Part shown: piece by piece, positions 9,538 to 19,895 of the stretch
How the letters are laid out: each line of letters starts with the position of its first letter
Position numbering within the stretch: position 1 is the first letter of the stretch
Source of the DNA: Devosia aurantiaca
Lineage (GTDB): Bacteria; Pseudomonadota; Alphaproteobacteria; Rhizobiales; Devosiaceae
DNA: 64,000 nucleotides
Assembly: GCF_011058215.1 (NCBI RefSeq)
Contig: NZ_JAALFG010000004.1
Location: forward strand, 186,001-250,000
Reading direction: 5' to 3'
Notes under the pieces: generated by a model
Told to the model about the DNA's origin: nothing
The model's database searches: none
The model's input: the letters and a program-made list of their open reading frames with translations, nothing else
Position numbers and translations under genes: made by a program

Positions 9538-9906
9538 GTGGCACGCGTCACCGTTGAAGACTGCATTGAAAAGGTCGAGAACCGCTTCGACCTCGTCCTC
9601 ATGGCCGCCCATCGCGCGCGCATGATTTCCTCCGGTGGCCAGATCACCGTTCCGCGCGACAACGACAAGAACCCCGTCGTTGCCTTGCGCGAAATCGGTG
9701 ACGGCACCATTTCGCCGGAAGATCTGCGTGAAGACCTGATCCACTCGCTGCAGAAGTATGTGGAAGTCGACGAGCCGGAAGACACCGCCGCTCCGCTGAT
9801 CGAAAGCGCCGGCGACGACGATTCGATCAACTTCGACACGATTAGCGAAGAAGAACTGCTGCGCGGCATCGAGAGCCTGGCTCCGCCGGAACGCCGCGAC
9901 GACTAA
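9538..9906 (+). CDS. rpoZ: RNA polymerase omega subunit
   Basis: 122 aa. Structural/assembly subunit that stabilises beta' in RNA polymerase. The conserved N-terminal region reads ARVTVEDC, then [16 protein letters not shown] (residues ~12-27), followed by [12 protein letters not shown] and DLREDLI. The acidic C-terminal extension is typical of alphaproteobacterial omega. The start is a GTG preceded by TTGGAGA at good spacing; an ATG 12 bases upstream lacks this. Immediately upstream of rel, the arrangement common to many proteobacteria, but a terminator lies between them. Confidence 0.96.
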   Translation: MARVTVEDCIEKVENRFDLVLMAAHRARMISSGGQITVPRDNDKNPVVALREIGDGTISPEDLREDLIHSLQKYVEVDEPEDTAAPLIESAGDDDSINFDTISEEELLRGIESLAPPERRDD

Positions 9907-9934
9907 AGCGTAAAATCGTGCTGCAGATGCATTA

Positions 9935-9967
9935 AGGGCGTCCGGTATGTGCCGGGCGCTCTTTTCT
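9935..9967 (+). terminator. Terminator after rpoZ
   Basis: GGGCGTCCGG and CCGGGCGCTC form a 10-bp stem (two wobble pairs) with a short loop, followed by CTTTTCTTTTT. It lies between rpoZ and rel, so rel probably has its own promoter or depends on read-through. Confidence 0.75.
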
Positions 9968-10017
9968 TTTTCCGATCAGGCGCTAAGCTTAATGTCCAGA
10001 AGCGGCGGCTACCTTCC

Positions 10018-12294
10018 ATGATGCGACAGTACGAGCTTGTCGAACGCGTTCAGGCCTATAACCCGAACGCCGACGAAAATTTGTTGAATAAGGCCTATGT
10101 CTACGCCATGCAAAAGCATGGCTCAAAAACGCGCCTCCGGCGACCCCTATTTCAACCACCCGCTCGAAGTCGCCGCCATCCTCACCGAGCTCAAGCTCGA
10201 CGACGCTTCGATCGCCGTCGGCCTCCTGCACGACACGATCGAAGATACCGACGCGACCCGATCCGAAATCGATCAGCTCTTTGGCGGCGAGATCGGCACC
10301 ATTGTCGATGGCCTGACCAAGATCGAGCGCCTCAACCTCGTCAGCCGCGAGGAAGCGCAGGCTGAAAACCTCCGCAAGCTGCTGCTCGCCATCAGCCAGG
10401 ACGTGCGGGTGTTGCTGGTCAAGCTGGCCGATCGCTTGCACAACATGCGCACGCTCCACTTCGTGCCGGCGGAGAAGCAGCGGCGCATCGCTCAGGAAAC
10501 CATGGATATCTATGCCCCGCTTGCCGGGCGCATGGGTATGCAGGACATGCGCAACGAGCTCGAGGATTTGAGCTTCCGCATCCTTCAGCCCGAGCATTAT
10601 CGCGCCATCACGGCGCGGCTCGAACAGCTGCAGCACGATTACAGCGAGACCATCGCCACCATCACCAACGAGCTGACCGAGCGGCTCGCCGAGGCCGGGA
10701 TCGCGACCAACATCAAGGCGCGGGTCAAGTCGCCTTATTCGATCTTCTCCAAGATCGAGCGCAAGTCGATCGCGCTGGAACAGCTTTCCGACATGATCGG
10801 CTTCCGCGTCATCGTCGGCTCGCTGGCCCAGTGCTACCAGACCGTGGGCATCATCCACACCCAGTGGAAGGTCGTGCCCGGGCGCTTCAAGGACTATATC
10901 TCGGTCCCCAAGCACAACGATTATCAGTCGATCCATACCACGATCGTCGGGCCCAGCCGCCAGCGCGTCGAGCTGCAGATCCGCACCGAGGACATGGACC
11001 GCATCGCCGAATTCGGCATCGCCGCGCATGCGCTTTATAAGGACGGCGCCTCGGCCAATCTCGATCGCATCGAGACCGAATCGCAGGCCTATGGCTCCTT
11101 GCGGCAGACCATCAGCCACCTGACCTCGGGTATCGCCTCCGAAGATTTTCTCGAATACACCAAGCTCGAGCTCTTCCAGGACCAGGTCTTCTGCTTCACC
11201 CCGCGCGGGCGGCTGATCGCCCTTCCGCGCGGCGCGACGCCCATCGACTTTGCCTATGCGCTCCATACCGATATCGGCGACACCTGCGTTGGCGCCAAGA
11301 TCAACGGCTTGATCCTGCCGCTCGTGACCCAGCTGCGCTCGGGCGACGAGGTCGAAATCCTTCGCGACCAGAACCATCGCCCGCCGAGCAACTGGATCGG
11401 CATCGCCGCCACCGGCAAGGCCCGCGCCGCCATCCGTCGTGCCGTGCGCCAGACGGCGACGCAGCGCGCCTTCGCCCTGGGCGAGCAGGTGCTCAACATG
11501 CTGCTCGAGCGCGAAGGCGTCATGCTCGACGACAGCGAGAGCAAGGCTTTGGCCGACGCGCTCGATCACCCCAACAAGCGCGACCTGATCATTGCCGTCG
11601 GTGAGGGCAAGATCGGCTCCGAGGCGCTTGGCAATGCGCTGGCCCAGGTCAAGGGTATACGTAAACGCCGCCGCAAGCTCGACCTGCCGGTCGCCGACAC
11701 GGCCGACGGATGGTTTGCCCTCCGCGCCACCGACCAGTTCCGCTTCCGCGTTCCCGGCGGGCAAAAAGGTGGACCCAAGGCCAAGGCGGCGCTGGCGCAG
11801 CTCGATTTCCACACCCCCGTGACCCTGTCGGGGAGGGGGTCGTGCCGGGCGATCGCCTGGTCGGCATCCTTGAGCCCGACCGGCCGCTAACCGTTTTCCC
11901 GATCCATTCCGATGCCCTGATCGACATGCATGATGGCGATCTGGCCTGGGTCGACGTGCGCTGGAACCTGGCATCGGCCGACGACAAGCTCTACGCCACC
12001 GTGATTTCGATGGAATCGGTCAACAAGCCCGGCTCGCTGGCGCAGATCTCGTCGGCCATCGCCGCTTGCGATGCCAACATCAACAATCTGGTCATGCGCA
12101 TGATTTCGCCGGACTTCCACCAGATGATCTTCGAAATCGAGGTTCGCGATCTTGCGCAGCTGACCGATGTCCTGCAAACGCTCAAGCGCAGCCCGGGCCT
12201 CTCCGCCGTCCAGCGCGCGGGCATTCGCGAAGCCTCGATGATTTCGACGCTCGAATGGGACGGCAGCGTCGATAGGAGTGCGCGCGGTGACTAA
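10018..12294 (+). CDS. rel: Bifunctional (p)ppGpp synthetase/hydrolase (frame broken twice)
   Basis: RelA/SpoT homologue, ~758 aa when restored. It makes and degrades the alarmone (p)ppGpp in the stringent response. Order of domains: HD hydrolase (residues ~20-180; [22 protein letters not shown] with the HD pair, [13 protein letters not shown]), synthetase (~230-350; [32 protein letters not shown]), TGS (~395-455; [25 protein letters not shown]) and a C-terminal ACT domain ([15 protein letters not shown]). The start [12 protein letters not shown] is family-typical. Frame changes occur at ~10127 (A-run in GGCTCAAAAACGC; net +1) and ~11831 (GGGG lacking one G before a GDRLVGIL segment). The 3' end overlaps pyrE by 8 bases. 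Confidence 0.93.
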
Positions 12295-12877
12295 GGACGA
12301 AGTGCTGGATATTTTCCGCGAATGCGGGGCGATGCTCGAGGGTCACTTCATCCTCTCCTCGGGCCTGCGCTCGCCGGTCTTCCTGCAGAAGGCCAAGGTC
12401 TTTCAGTACGCCCAGCATACCGAAACCCTGTGCAAGGCCCTGGCAGAACGCATCCGCGCCGACGTTCCGGGTGTCACCAAGGTCGTGTCGCCGGCCATCG
12501 GCGGCATCATTCCCGGCTACGAAACCTCCCGGCACCTTGGTGTGCCTGCGCTCTACACCGAGCGCGTCGAAGGCCAGTTCGAGCTGCGCCGCGGTTTCGA
12601 GATCAGCCCGGACGACAAGGTCATCGTCGTCGAGGACATCGTCTCCACCGGCCTTTCCATCCGCGAATGCGTCGACGCCCTGCGTAAGATCGGCGCCAAT
12701 GTCGTTGCCGCCGCCTGCCTCATCGACCGCTCGGGCGGCGAAGCCGATGTCGGCGTGCCGCTGATCTCGCTGATCGAGTTCAAGGTTCCGGCCTATCCTG
12801 CCGACCAGCTGCCACCGGAACTGGCCGCCATTCCTGCCGTCAAACCCGGCAGCCGCGGCATCCAGGGTGTGAAATGA
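12287..12877 (+). CDS. pyrE: Orotate phosphoribosyltransferase
   Basis: 196 aa. Converts orotate and PRPP to OMP in pyrimidine synthesis. Motifs: [19 protein letters not shown] (residues ~20-38), [13 protein letters not shown] (~66-78) and the PRPP-binding loop [14 protein letters not shown] (~113-126). Two in-frame GTG codons compete (12278 and 12287). The second was chosen because AGGAG lies 8 bases upstream of it and it gives the family start MTKDEVL. Overlaps the end of rel and is itself coupled to acpS by ATGA. Confidence 0.95.
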   Translation: MTKDEVLDIFRECGAMLEGHFILSSGLRSPVFLQKAKVFQYAQHTETLCKALAERIRADVPGVTKVVSPAIGGIIPGYETSRHLGVPALYTERVEGQFELRRGFEISPDDKVIVVEDIVSTGLSIRECVDALRKIGANVVAAACLIDRSGGEADVGVPLISLIEFKVPAYPADQLPPELAAIPAVKPGSRGIQGVK

Positions 12878-13296
12878 TCATTGGCCTCGGCTCCGACCTC
12901 ATCCAGATCCACCGCATCGAGCAGACGCTGGCCAAATATGGCGAGCGCTTCACCCAGCGTTGCTTTACCGAGGTTGAGCAGAAGAAGTCCGACCGCCGGG
13001 CCCAGCGCGCGGCTTCCTATGCCAAGCGCTTCGCCGCCAAGGAGGCTTGCTCCAAGGCACTAGGCACCGGGATTTCCTGGGGCGTTTACTGGCGCGACAT
13101 GGGCGTCGTAAACCTTCCCTCGGGCAAGCCGACCATGAAGTTGACCAATGGTGCGGCCAAAGCTTTGGCCCGCCTTGTTCCTGCCGGACACGAGGCCCAT
13201 ATCCACCTCACCATCACCGACGATGCCGGCCTCGCCCAGGCCTTCGTCATCATCGAAGCGCTGCCGGTAATTGACCGGACGGACGCAAACGCCTAA
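12874..13296 (+). CDS. acpS: Holo-[acyl-carrier-protein] synthase
   Basis: 140 aa. Transfers 4'-phosphopantetheine from CoA to acyl carrier protein. The signature [16 protein letters not shown] carries the Mg-binding Asp at residue 8, and [16 protein letters not shown] carries the second conserved acidic residue at ~52. The length matches the family. ATGA overlap with pyrE. The gene sits in a coupled run leading to lepB, rnc and era. Confidence 0.96.
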   Translation: MIIGLGSDLIQIHRIEQTLAKYGERFTQRCFTEVEQKKSDRRAQRAASYAKRFAAKEACSKALGTGISWGVYWRDMGVVNLPSGKPTMKLTNGAAKALARLVPAGHEAHIHLTITDDAGLAQAFVIIEALPVIDRTDANA

Positions 13297-13327
13297 CGCT
13301 TCGGCACCGCGAGAACCCGGAACCGCA

Positions 13328-14155
13328 ATGACTCAGCCTGCCGACAAGCCCATCGCCAAGAAATCGGCTACCAACGAATGGGTCGAGACCTTCATTGTGG
13401 TCGTCGAAGCGCTGCTGATCGCCATCTTCCTGCGCTTCTTTTTCTACCAGCCCTTCTCGATCCCCACTGCATCCATGCAGCAGACGCTGATGATCGGTGA
13501 CTACTTCGTCGCCAATAAATTCGTCTGGGGCTACGGCAAGCATTCCTTCTCGCTCGGCCGCTACGGCGATTTCGCGCTGCTCGATTTTGAACTGCCGATC
13601 TCGAACCGCATCTTCGGTCGCGAACCCAATCGCGGCGATGTCGCTGTGTTCCGCCCGGTGCCCCAGGACCAGGAATATATCAAGCGCGTCGTTGGCCTTC
13701 CGGGCGATCGCATCCAGGTCACGGCTGGCCGCCTTTATATCAACGGCACGATGGTGGAGCGCGAGGAAGTCGGCAAGGCGCTCGATACCGACAGCAACGG
13801 CGATACCCGCGAAGTCACGGTTTATCGCGAGACGTTCCCGGAAGGCACGACGCATATCATCCAGGAAATCGGCGATGATCTGCAGCTCGACAATACGCCC
13901 GAATATGTCGTTCCCGCCGGTCATTACTTCATGATGGGCGACAACCGCGATCGCTCGGCCGATAGCCGCGTGCTCAGCCAGGTCGGCTATGTCCCCGCCG
14001 TCAATCTCATCGCCAAGGCCGAAGCGCGCTTCTTCTCCATCAAGGACAACATCGCGCCCTGGCAGATCTGGCAGTGGCCCGCCAATGTGCGCTGGGACCG
14101 CATGTTCCAGGGCGTTTCCAGCGACCAGCCTTATGGCGGCACGGCAGCGCCGTGA
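13328..14155 (+). CDS. lepB: Signal peptidase I
   Basis: 275 aa inner-membrane serine/lysine protease that removes signal peptides. One N-terminal transmembrane helix (FIVVVEALLIAIFLRFFFYQ) is followed by the catalytic Ser motif FSIPTASMQQTL (Ser ~49), the catalytic Lys motif YIKRVVGLPGD (~118) and the box E GHYFMMGDNRDRSADSR (~200). The motif TASM replaces the commoner SGSM. The ATG at 13328 was chosen over the upstream extension. GTGA overlap with rnc. Confidence 0.96.
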   Translation: MTQPADKPIAKKSATNEWVETFIVVVEALLIAIFLRFFFYQPFSIPTASMQQTLMIGDYFVANKFVWGYGKHSFSLGRYGDFALLDFELPISNRIFGREPNRGDVAVFRPVPQDQEYIKRVVGLPGDRIQVTAGRLYINGTMVEREEVGKALDTDSNGDTREVTVYRETFPEGTTHIIQEIGDDLQLDNTPEYVVPAGHYFMMGDNRDRSADSRVLSQVGYVPAVNLIAKAEARFFSIKDNIAPWQIWQWPANVRWDRMFQGVSSDQPYGGTAAP

Positions 14156-14859
14156 GCCGGCGCGACAAAGGCTACGAAAAGCTCCAGTTCCGCCTCGGCT
14201 ACCGCTTTGCCGATCTCGACCTGCTGGAGCGGGCGCTGACCCATTCCAGCGCTCTGGCTCCGGCCAAGCGCATCGAACGCTCCTACCAGCGCCTAGAATT
14301 TCTCGGCGACCGCGTCCTTGGCCTCGTGGTTGCCGAACTGCTCTACCGCCGCTTTCCCAAGTCCAACGAGGGTGAGCTGAGCCGCACGCTCAACACCCTC
14401 GTGCGCAAGGAAACCTGCGCCATTGTCGCTCGCCAGCTCGGTCTCGGACCTGAAATGATCCTGGGCGAAAGCGAAGCGCGCTCGGGCGGCGCCGAAAAGG
14501 AAGCGATCCTCGGCGACGTCACCGAAGCGGTAATCGGCGCCATCTTCCTCGATGGCGGGCTCGAACCGGCCCGCACCTTTATCGAGACCAATTTCGAAGA
14601 CATCCTCCACGACGGCCAGGCCAACCGCGCCGACGCCAAGACCACGCTCCAGGAATGGGGCCAGGCCAAGGGTCTCGAACCACCCAATTACGTTCTGGTC
14701 GAGCGCACCGGCCCGGACCATGCTCCCGAATTCACCATCGCCGTAGAGCTCGCCGGCTTCCCCCGCGTCGAAGCCACCGGCAGCTCCAAGCGCATCGCCG
14801 AACACAAGGCCGCCGAACGCTTCCTCGTCGAGCAAAAGGTGTGGAAGGACGAAAAATGA
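14152..14859 (+). CDS. rnc: Ribonuclease III
   Basis: 235 aa. Cleaves double-stranded RNA in rRNA processing and mRNA turnover. The RNase III signature RLEFLGDRVLGLVVAE (residues ~46-61) carries the metal-binding acidic residues; EAILGDVTEAVIGAIFLDGG is the second acidic cluster. The C-terminal dsRNA-binding domain starts at DAKTTLQEWGQAKG and ends GSSKRIAEHKAAERFL. GTG start overlapping the lepB TGA; ATGA overlap with era. The lepB-rnc-era order is conserved in proteobacteria. Confidence 0.97.
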   Translation: MSRRDKGYEKLQFRLGYRFADLDLLERALTHSSALAPAKRIERSYQRLEFLGDRVLGLVVAELLYRRFPKSNEGELSRTLNTLVRKETCAIVARQLGLGPEMILGESEARSGGAEKEAILGDVTEAVIGAIFLDGGLEPARTFIETNFEDILHDGQANRADAKTTLQEWGQAKGLEPPNYVLVERTGPDHAPEFTIAVELAGFPRVEATGSSKRIAEHKAAERFLVEQKVWKDEK

Positions 14860-15779
14860 ACACACCCATCGAGCTTTCCGACACCTCCTGCGGCTTCATC
14901 GCTCTCGTCGGCGCACCCAATGCGGGCAAGTCAACGCTGCTTAATTCGCTTGTCGGAACGAAAGTGTCGATCGTCACCCACAAGGCGCAGACCACAAGGT
15001 CGCAGGTGCGCGGCGTCCTGACGCTGGATAAGGCGCAGCTCGTCTTCATCGATACGCCCGGCATCTTCCAGCCCAAAAAGCGGCTCGAACGCGCCATGGT
15101 CGAAAATGCCTGGGGCGGGGCAGGGGACGCGGACCTCGTCGCCTTTTTGATCGATGCCGACAGGGGCATAACGCCCGACATTGAATCCCTGCTTGAGGGG
15201 CTCGAAAACATCACGCACCCCAAAGTGCTGATCATCAACAAGATCGACACCGTCAAGAACGAAAGCCTCTTGGCGCTATCTCAGAAGCTGAACGAGCGCC
15301 TGCGCTTTGAAGCGACCTTCATGCTTTCGGCGCTCAAGGGTTTTGGCGTTCCCGACTTCATCGACTGGTGCGTCAAGCACGTGCCGCCCGGTCCCTGGCA
15401 CTTCCCGGAAGATCACCTCACCGATCTCACCATGGCCATCACCGCCGCCGAGATCACGCGCGAAAAGCTCTTCCTGCGCGTCCACGACGAAATCCCCTAC
15501 AACGCCACGGTCGAAACTGAGAGCTTCAAGATCCAGAAGGATGGCTCCTACAAGATCGACCAGGTCGTCTACGTCACCCGCGACAGCCACAAGAAGATCG
15601 TGCTCGGTGCCGGCGGCCAGACCATCAAGGCCATCGGCCAGGAAGCCCGCAAGGAACTGATGGAAATGTACGAGGTGCCGATCCACCTCTTCCTTTTCGT
15701 CAAGGTGCGGGAAAAGTGGGCGGAAGATCCGGAGCGCTACCGCGAAATGGGCCTCGAATTTCCGCACGGGAAAAGCTGA
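14856..15779 (+). CDS. era: GTPase Era
   Basis: 307 aa. Ribosome-assembly GTPase that binds the 3' end of 16S rRNA. G1 GAPNAGKS (~residue 19), G2 region with TTRSQVRG, G3 DTPGIF (~66), G4 NKID (~128) and G5 SALKG (~156). The C-terminal KH domain contains HKKIVLGAGGQTIKAIGQEA. Coupled to rnc by ATGA and followed 5 bases later by the YkvA-like gene. Confidence 0.97.
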   Translation: MNTPIELSDTSCGFIALVGAPNAGKSTLLNSLVGTKVSIVTHKAQTTRSQVRGVLTLDKAQLVFIDTPGIFQPKKRLERAMVENAWGGAGDADLVAFLIDADRGITPDIESLLEGLENITHPKVLIINKIDTVKNESLLALSQKLNERLRFEATFMLSALKGFGVPDFIDWCVKHVPPGPWHFPEDHLTDLTMAITAAEITREKLFLRVHDEIPYNATVETESFKIQKDGSYKIDQVVYVTRDSHKKIVLGAGGQTIKAIGQEARKELMEMYEVPIHLFLFVKVREKWAEDPERYREMGLEFPHGKS

Positions 15780-15784
15780 CGTCC

Positions 15785-16167
15785 ATGCCCGCCTGGCTCG
15801 ATCGCGCAAAGCTTTGGGCCCGCGCCATCAAGCGCGACGTCATCGCCATCTGGCTTGCCGCAAAGGATACCCGGACGCCATGGCCCGCGCGTATCCTCGC
15901 GGCTTGCGTGGCCGCCTATGCGCTCTCGCCGATCGACCTGATCCCCGATTTCGTGCCGGTCCTTGGCTATCTCGATGATCTTCTGATCGTCCCCCTGGGG
16001 ATTCTCGCGGTGGTCGCCCTGATACCCCCAGCCTCATGGCCGATTATCGTGCCGCCGCTAGCGTCATTGCCGCCAAGCCGACGAGCAGGGTGGGGCTGAT
16101 CGTCATCGTCCTGCTCTGGCTGCTGCTGGCGCTCTGGTGCGTGGCGGCCTTCACCAATCTCCTCTGA
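15785..16167 (+). CDS. YkvA / DUF1232 small membrane protein (frame broken once)
   Basis: About 127 aa when restored. The DUF1232 core PARILAACVAAYALSPIDLI...DFVPVLGYLDDLLIVPLG is intact. After 'VALIPP' the written frame runs into unrelated sequence. Adding one C to the CCCCC at 16025-16029 gives SLMADYRAAASVIAA and a final transmembrane helix (VGLIVIVLLWLLLALWCVAA), ending at a TGA that overlaps the recO ATG (TGATG). That overlap strongly supports the repaired reading. The family has no established biochemical role. Confidence 0.85.
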
Positions 16168-16895
16168 TGGAATGGACCGGTGAAGCGCTGCTGATCGGCG
16201 TCCGCCGCCATGGCGAAACCAGCCTCATCGCCGAGGCCATGGTTGCCGGCCGCGGCCGCTCGCTCGGTCTCGTGCGCGGCGGCCGCTCCCCAAAATTGGC
16301 CGCAACGCTCCAGCCCGGCAACACCGTCCAGCTCACCTGGCGTGCCCGGCTCGAAGATCATCTGGGCATCTTCACCGTAGAAATGCTGCAGGCGCGCGCC
16401 GCCGCCCTGATCGCCGATCGCAAGCGCCTTTACCTCGCCCAGCTCGTTTGCGAACACCTGCGCCTGCTCCCCGAGCGCGATCCGCACGACCGGCTGCTGG
16501 GCATGGCGCTGTCCTTGCTCGATCACGATCCCGATGGCGCCACGCTCGCCCGCTTCGAACTGACCCTCCTCGACGAACTCGGCTTCGGCCTCGATCTTTC
16601 AAGCTGCGCCTCGACGGGCGTGACCGAGGACCTCACCCACGTCTCGCCCCGATCCGGCCGCGCGGTTTCGCGCGCCGCGGCCCAACCCTATCTCGACCGC
16701 CTCCTCGCGCTCCCGAGCTTCCTCACCGCCCGCGGCAATGCCAGTCCAGACGACCTCCGCGCCGCCTTTCGCCTTACGGGCCATTTCCTCGACATGCACC
16801 TCTGGTCCGCCAGGGGCATCGAGCACCCACCGACGCGCGAGCCGCTGATCGATATGCTGACGGAGGACGAGACACCCCCTTCCGAGCGCCGCTAG
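16167..16895 (+). CDS. recO: DNA repair protein RecO
   Basis: 242 aa. Assists RecA loading at gaps in the RecFOR pathway. The N-terminal OB-fold reads MEWTGEALLIGVRRHGE and SLGLVRGGRSPK. The helical C-terminal domain includes FELTLLDELGFGLDLSSCA and the closing FLDMHLW region. The zinc-finger cysteines seen in some RecO proteins are not evident, as is usual in Rhizobiales. Start ATG overlaps the stop of the YkvA gene; end of the lepB-rnc-era-recO run. Confidence 0.93.
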   Translation: MEWTGEALLIGVRRHGETSLIAEAMVAGRGRSLGLVRGGRSPKLAATLQPGNTVQLTWRARLEDHLGIFTVEMLQARAAALIADRKRLYLAQLVCEHLRLLPERDPHDRLLGMALSLLDHDPDGATLARFELTLLDELGFGLDLSSCASTGVTEDLTHVSPRSGRAVSRAAAQPYLDRLLALPSFLTARGNASPDDLRAAFRLTGHFLDMHLWSARGIEHPPTREPLIDMLTEDETPPSERR

Positions 16896-16921
16896 GCTCC
16901 TGCGTCGCCAAGCTCTGCTTG

Positions 16922-17040
16922 CCTTCCCCTCTGAGGGGAAGGTAAGTCCTGTGCGTGGTTGCCCATTGCGTCCACCCTCCCCTCAGAGGGGAGGGTACCG
17001 AAGCTTAGCCGCAAGGCTTAGCGCAGGTAGGGAGGGGGCG
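16922..17040. repeat. Intergenic palindromic repeat (copy 2)
   Basis: Two palindromes, CTTCCCCTCTGAGGGGAAG and CCCTCCCCTCAGAGGGGAGGG, flank a short unique stretch and are followed by AAGCTTAGCCGCAAGGCTTAG. They lie between recO and parC. The CCCTCTGAGGGG core and the AGCTTAG tail recur at 51.9 kb. Confidence 0.65.
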
Positions 17041-17149
17041 CGATATCTCCGCTTCACTCCATAACCCGTGCAAAACCGCCAAAATCTGCGCGTTTCGCTC
17101 CCCAGCTGCTATACTTTGCTCCTGATTCGTTCTCCTTGCGGAGCCGCCC

Positions 17150-19449
17150 ATGTCCGATGCCGAAACCATTCAGCCGCCCGACGATCAGCGCATTGTTGAT
17201 CTCAAGCAGGCGCTCGAAGAGCGGTATCTGAGCTATGCGCTCTCGACCATCACCCAGCGCGCGCTGCCCGATGCACGCGATGGTCTCAAGCCCGTGCATC
17301 GCCGCATTCTTCACGCCATGCGCCTGCTGCGGCTCGATCCGAATCAGGGCTATAAAAAGAGCGCCCGCATCGTCGGCGACGTGATCGGCAAATTCCACCC
17401 GCACGGCGACCAGTCGATCTATGACGCGCTGGTGCGCCTCGCCCAGGATTTTGCGCTGCGCTACCCGCTGGTGGATGGCCAGGGCAATTTCGGCAATATC
17501 GACGGCGATAGCCCCGCCGCCATGCGCTACACCGAATCGCGCATGACCGAGGTGGCGACGCGGCTGCTCGAGGGCATTACCGAGAACGCCATCGACTTCA
17601 AAGCCACCTATGACGGCGAAGACGAAGAGCCGATCGTCCTGCCGTCGAATTTTCCCAACCTTTTGGCCAATGGCTCGACCGGCATCGCCGTCGGCATGGC
17701 GACCTCGGTGCCGCCGCACAATCTCGTTGAGCTCTGCAACGCTGCGCTGAAGCTGATCCACAATCCCGCGGCAACGACCGAGGAACTGATCCACCCCGAT
17801 CCGTCCGCGCCACCCAGCATGGACGACCTGGTGCGCGGTCCCGATTTTCCGACCGGCGGACAGCTGGTGGAGGGCCGTTCCTCGATCGTTCATTCCTATG
17901 AGACCGGCCGCGGCTCGTTCCGCCTCCGGGCCGTCTGGAACAAGGAAGACAAGGGCCGCGGCGTCTATCAGATCGTCGTCACGCAGATCCCCTATGGCGT
18001 GCCCAAGGCCCGGCTGGTGGAAAAGATCGCCGAACTGCTGCTGGCCAAGAAACTGCCCTTGCTTAAGGACGTGCGCGACGAAAGCGCCGACGACATCCGC
18101 CTTGTGCTCGAGCCCCGCGCCGGCACGGTCGACGCGGTGATCCTGATGGAGCAGCTGTTCAAGCTAACCGAGCTCGAAATCCGCTTCCCGCTCAATCTCA
18201 ACGTGCTTGACCGGGGCACGGTGCCGCGCGTCATGAGCCTCGCCGATGCGTTGCGCGCCTGGCTCGACCACCGCAAGATCGTGCTCGTCCGCCGCAGCCA
18301 GCACCGCCTGGAGCAGATCGCCGGGCGCCTCGAAGTGCTCGAAGGCTATATCATCGCCTACCTCAACCTCGATGAGGTGATCCGCATCATCCGCGAGGAG
18401 GATGATGCCAAGGCGTCGCTGATGGCGACCTTCTCGCTGACCGACAATCAGGCCGAAGCCATCCTCAACATGCGCCTGCGCTCTTTGCGCAAGCTCGAGG
18501 AGATCGAGCTCCGCCAGGAGCACAAGAACCTCACCACCGAAAAGGGCAAGCTCGAAGCGCTGCTGGCTTCCGACAAGCGTCAGTGGGGCGAGATCGCCAA
18601 GCAGGTCGAGGGGCTGAAGAAAGCCTATCCGCTATTCGAAGCCGATGGCGAAACGCTCCATCCGCTTGGCGCCCGCCGCTCGCTCTTCGGTGCCGTACCC
18701 AGCGCCGACGCGGCCGAAGTCAGCGAAGCGTTCATCGAACGCGAACCGATCACCGTCGTGCTTTCGGAAAAAGGCTGGATCCGCGCGCCGCGCGGTCACA
18801 ATGCGCCGATCGACGAGAAGGGGTTCAAGACCGGCGACCGGCTGCGGCTGTCGATCAATTGCGAAACCACCGACAAGCTCCTGATGCTGACCACCGGCGG
18901 CAAGGTCTACACCATCGGTGCCGACAAGCTGCCCGGAGGCCGCGGGCAGGGCGAGCCGGTGCGCATCATCGTCGATATCGAAGAGGGTCAGGACATCGTC
19001 GACCTCTTCGTTTATCGCCCGGGCAAGACGCGGATCATCGCCGCCTCCAATGGCTATGGCTTCCGCGTGCCCGAGGACGATCTCATCGCCAACACGCGCA
19101 AGGGCAAGCAGATCCTCAACGTTTCGCTCCCCGACGAAGCGCGTCTGATCGTGCCGGGCGAGGGTGACCGCGTCGCCATCATCGGACAGAACCGCAAGCT
19201 CCTCGTCTTCCCCATGGCCCAGCTTGCCACCATGACCCGCGGCAAGGGCGTGCGCCTCCAGCGCTACAAGGATGGCGGCACGTCCGACATCAAGGCTTTT
19301 ATGCGGCCGACGGCCTCACCTGGACCGACTCATCCGGCCGAACCTATTCCAAGCCGACCGAGGAACTGACCGACTGGCTGAGCGACCGCGCCACTGCCGG
19401 CCGCCAGCCACCAACGGGGTTCCCCAAGAACAACAAGTTCCGCGGCTAA
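17150..19449 (+). CDS. parC: DNA topoisomerase IV subunit A (frame broken near 3' end)
   Basis: Restored ~766 aa. DNA-cleaving subunit that decatenates chromosomes with ParE. The breakage-reunion domain carries [13 protein letters not shown] (~residue 75-87) and the catalytic Tyr in [12 protein letters not shown] (~residue 127). A coiled-coil region (~440-500) and a six-bladed C-terminal domain with repeated 'R-G-x-G'-type blades follow. The written frame ends early at 19369. Adding one T to the TTTT at 19297-19300 restores the conserved tail ([20 protein letters not shown] ... NNKFRG) ending at 19449. The ATG at 17150 follows TTGCGGAG. Confidence 0.95.
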
Positions 19450-19469
19450 GGGATTCAAAGGGAACAACA

Positions 19470-19778
19470 ATGATCCGACACTGCGTCTTCGTCCGCTTCC
19501 GTGCCGATGTTCCTGAAACCGAGCGCAACGAAATCTACGCCGATCTCGCTGCCCTCAGGAACGTCGTCGATGGCTTCCTTGCCATCAGCTACGGCGCCAA
19601 TGTGTCTCCCGAAGGCCTGCATCAGGGATTTCGCGATGGCTTCACCATGGACTTCGTCGACGAAGCCGCCCGCGACGCCTACCTCGTCCATCCCGCGCAC
19701 AAGGCAACGGGCGGGCGCCTCCTCGCCGCACTCGAAGGCGGTCGCGACGGGCTGATCGTGTTCGATTTGGTGGTCTAG
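19470..19778 (+). CDS. Dabb (stress-responsive A/B barrel) family protein
   Basis: 102 aa. Begins MIRHCVFVRFRADVP, with the conserved N-terminal His of the Dabb ferredoxin-like fold, and continues through ISYGANVSPEG, DGFTMDFVDEAARDAYLVHP and ends VFDLVV. The arrangement of strand-helix-strand with 'YLVHPAH' is typical. Enzymatic role is unknown; many members are small dimeric proteins. Starts 21 bases after the restored parC stop. Confidence 0.85.
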   Translation: MIRHCVFVRFRADVPETERNEIYADLAALRNVVDGFLAISYGANVSPEGLHQGFRDGFTMDFVDEAARDAYLVHPAHKATGGRLLAALEGGRDGLIVFDLVV

Positions 19779-19793
19779 GACTAATCTCACAGT

Positions 19794-19888
19794 AGACCTC
19801 ATCCTGAGCCTGTCGAAGGACGAGGTCGTGGCACCATTTGAGTGCCCGACCTCGTGGTTCGACGGGCTCACCATGATGCCTCAGGAAG
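19794..19888. repeat. Intergenic repeat, CTCATCCTGAGCCTGTCGAAGG family (copy 1)
   Basis: A ~95-base imperfect palindrome between the Dabb gene and the convergent bpt gene: CCTGTCGAAGGACGAGGTCG on the left and GACCTCGTGGTTCGACGGGC on the right. A relative lies at 49.1-49.2 kb. Confidence 0.7.
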
Positions 19889-19895
19889 AGACGTC

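Noticed and set aside
9989-11974. A 661-codon open frame on the minus strand
   Set aside because: Fully antisense to rel, which has strong family motifs on the + strand. The composition (His/Gly/Asp/Arg-rich) is typical of GC-rich shadows.
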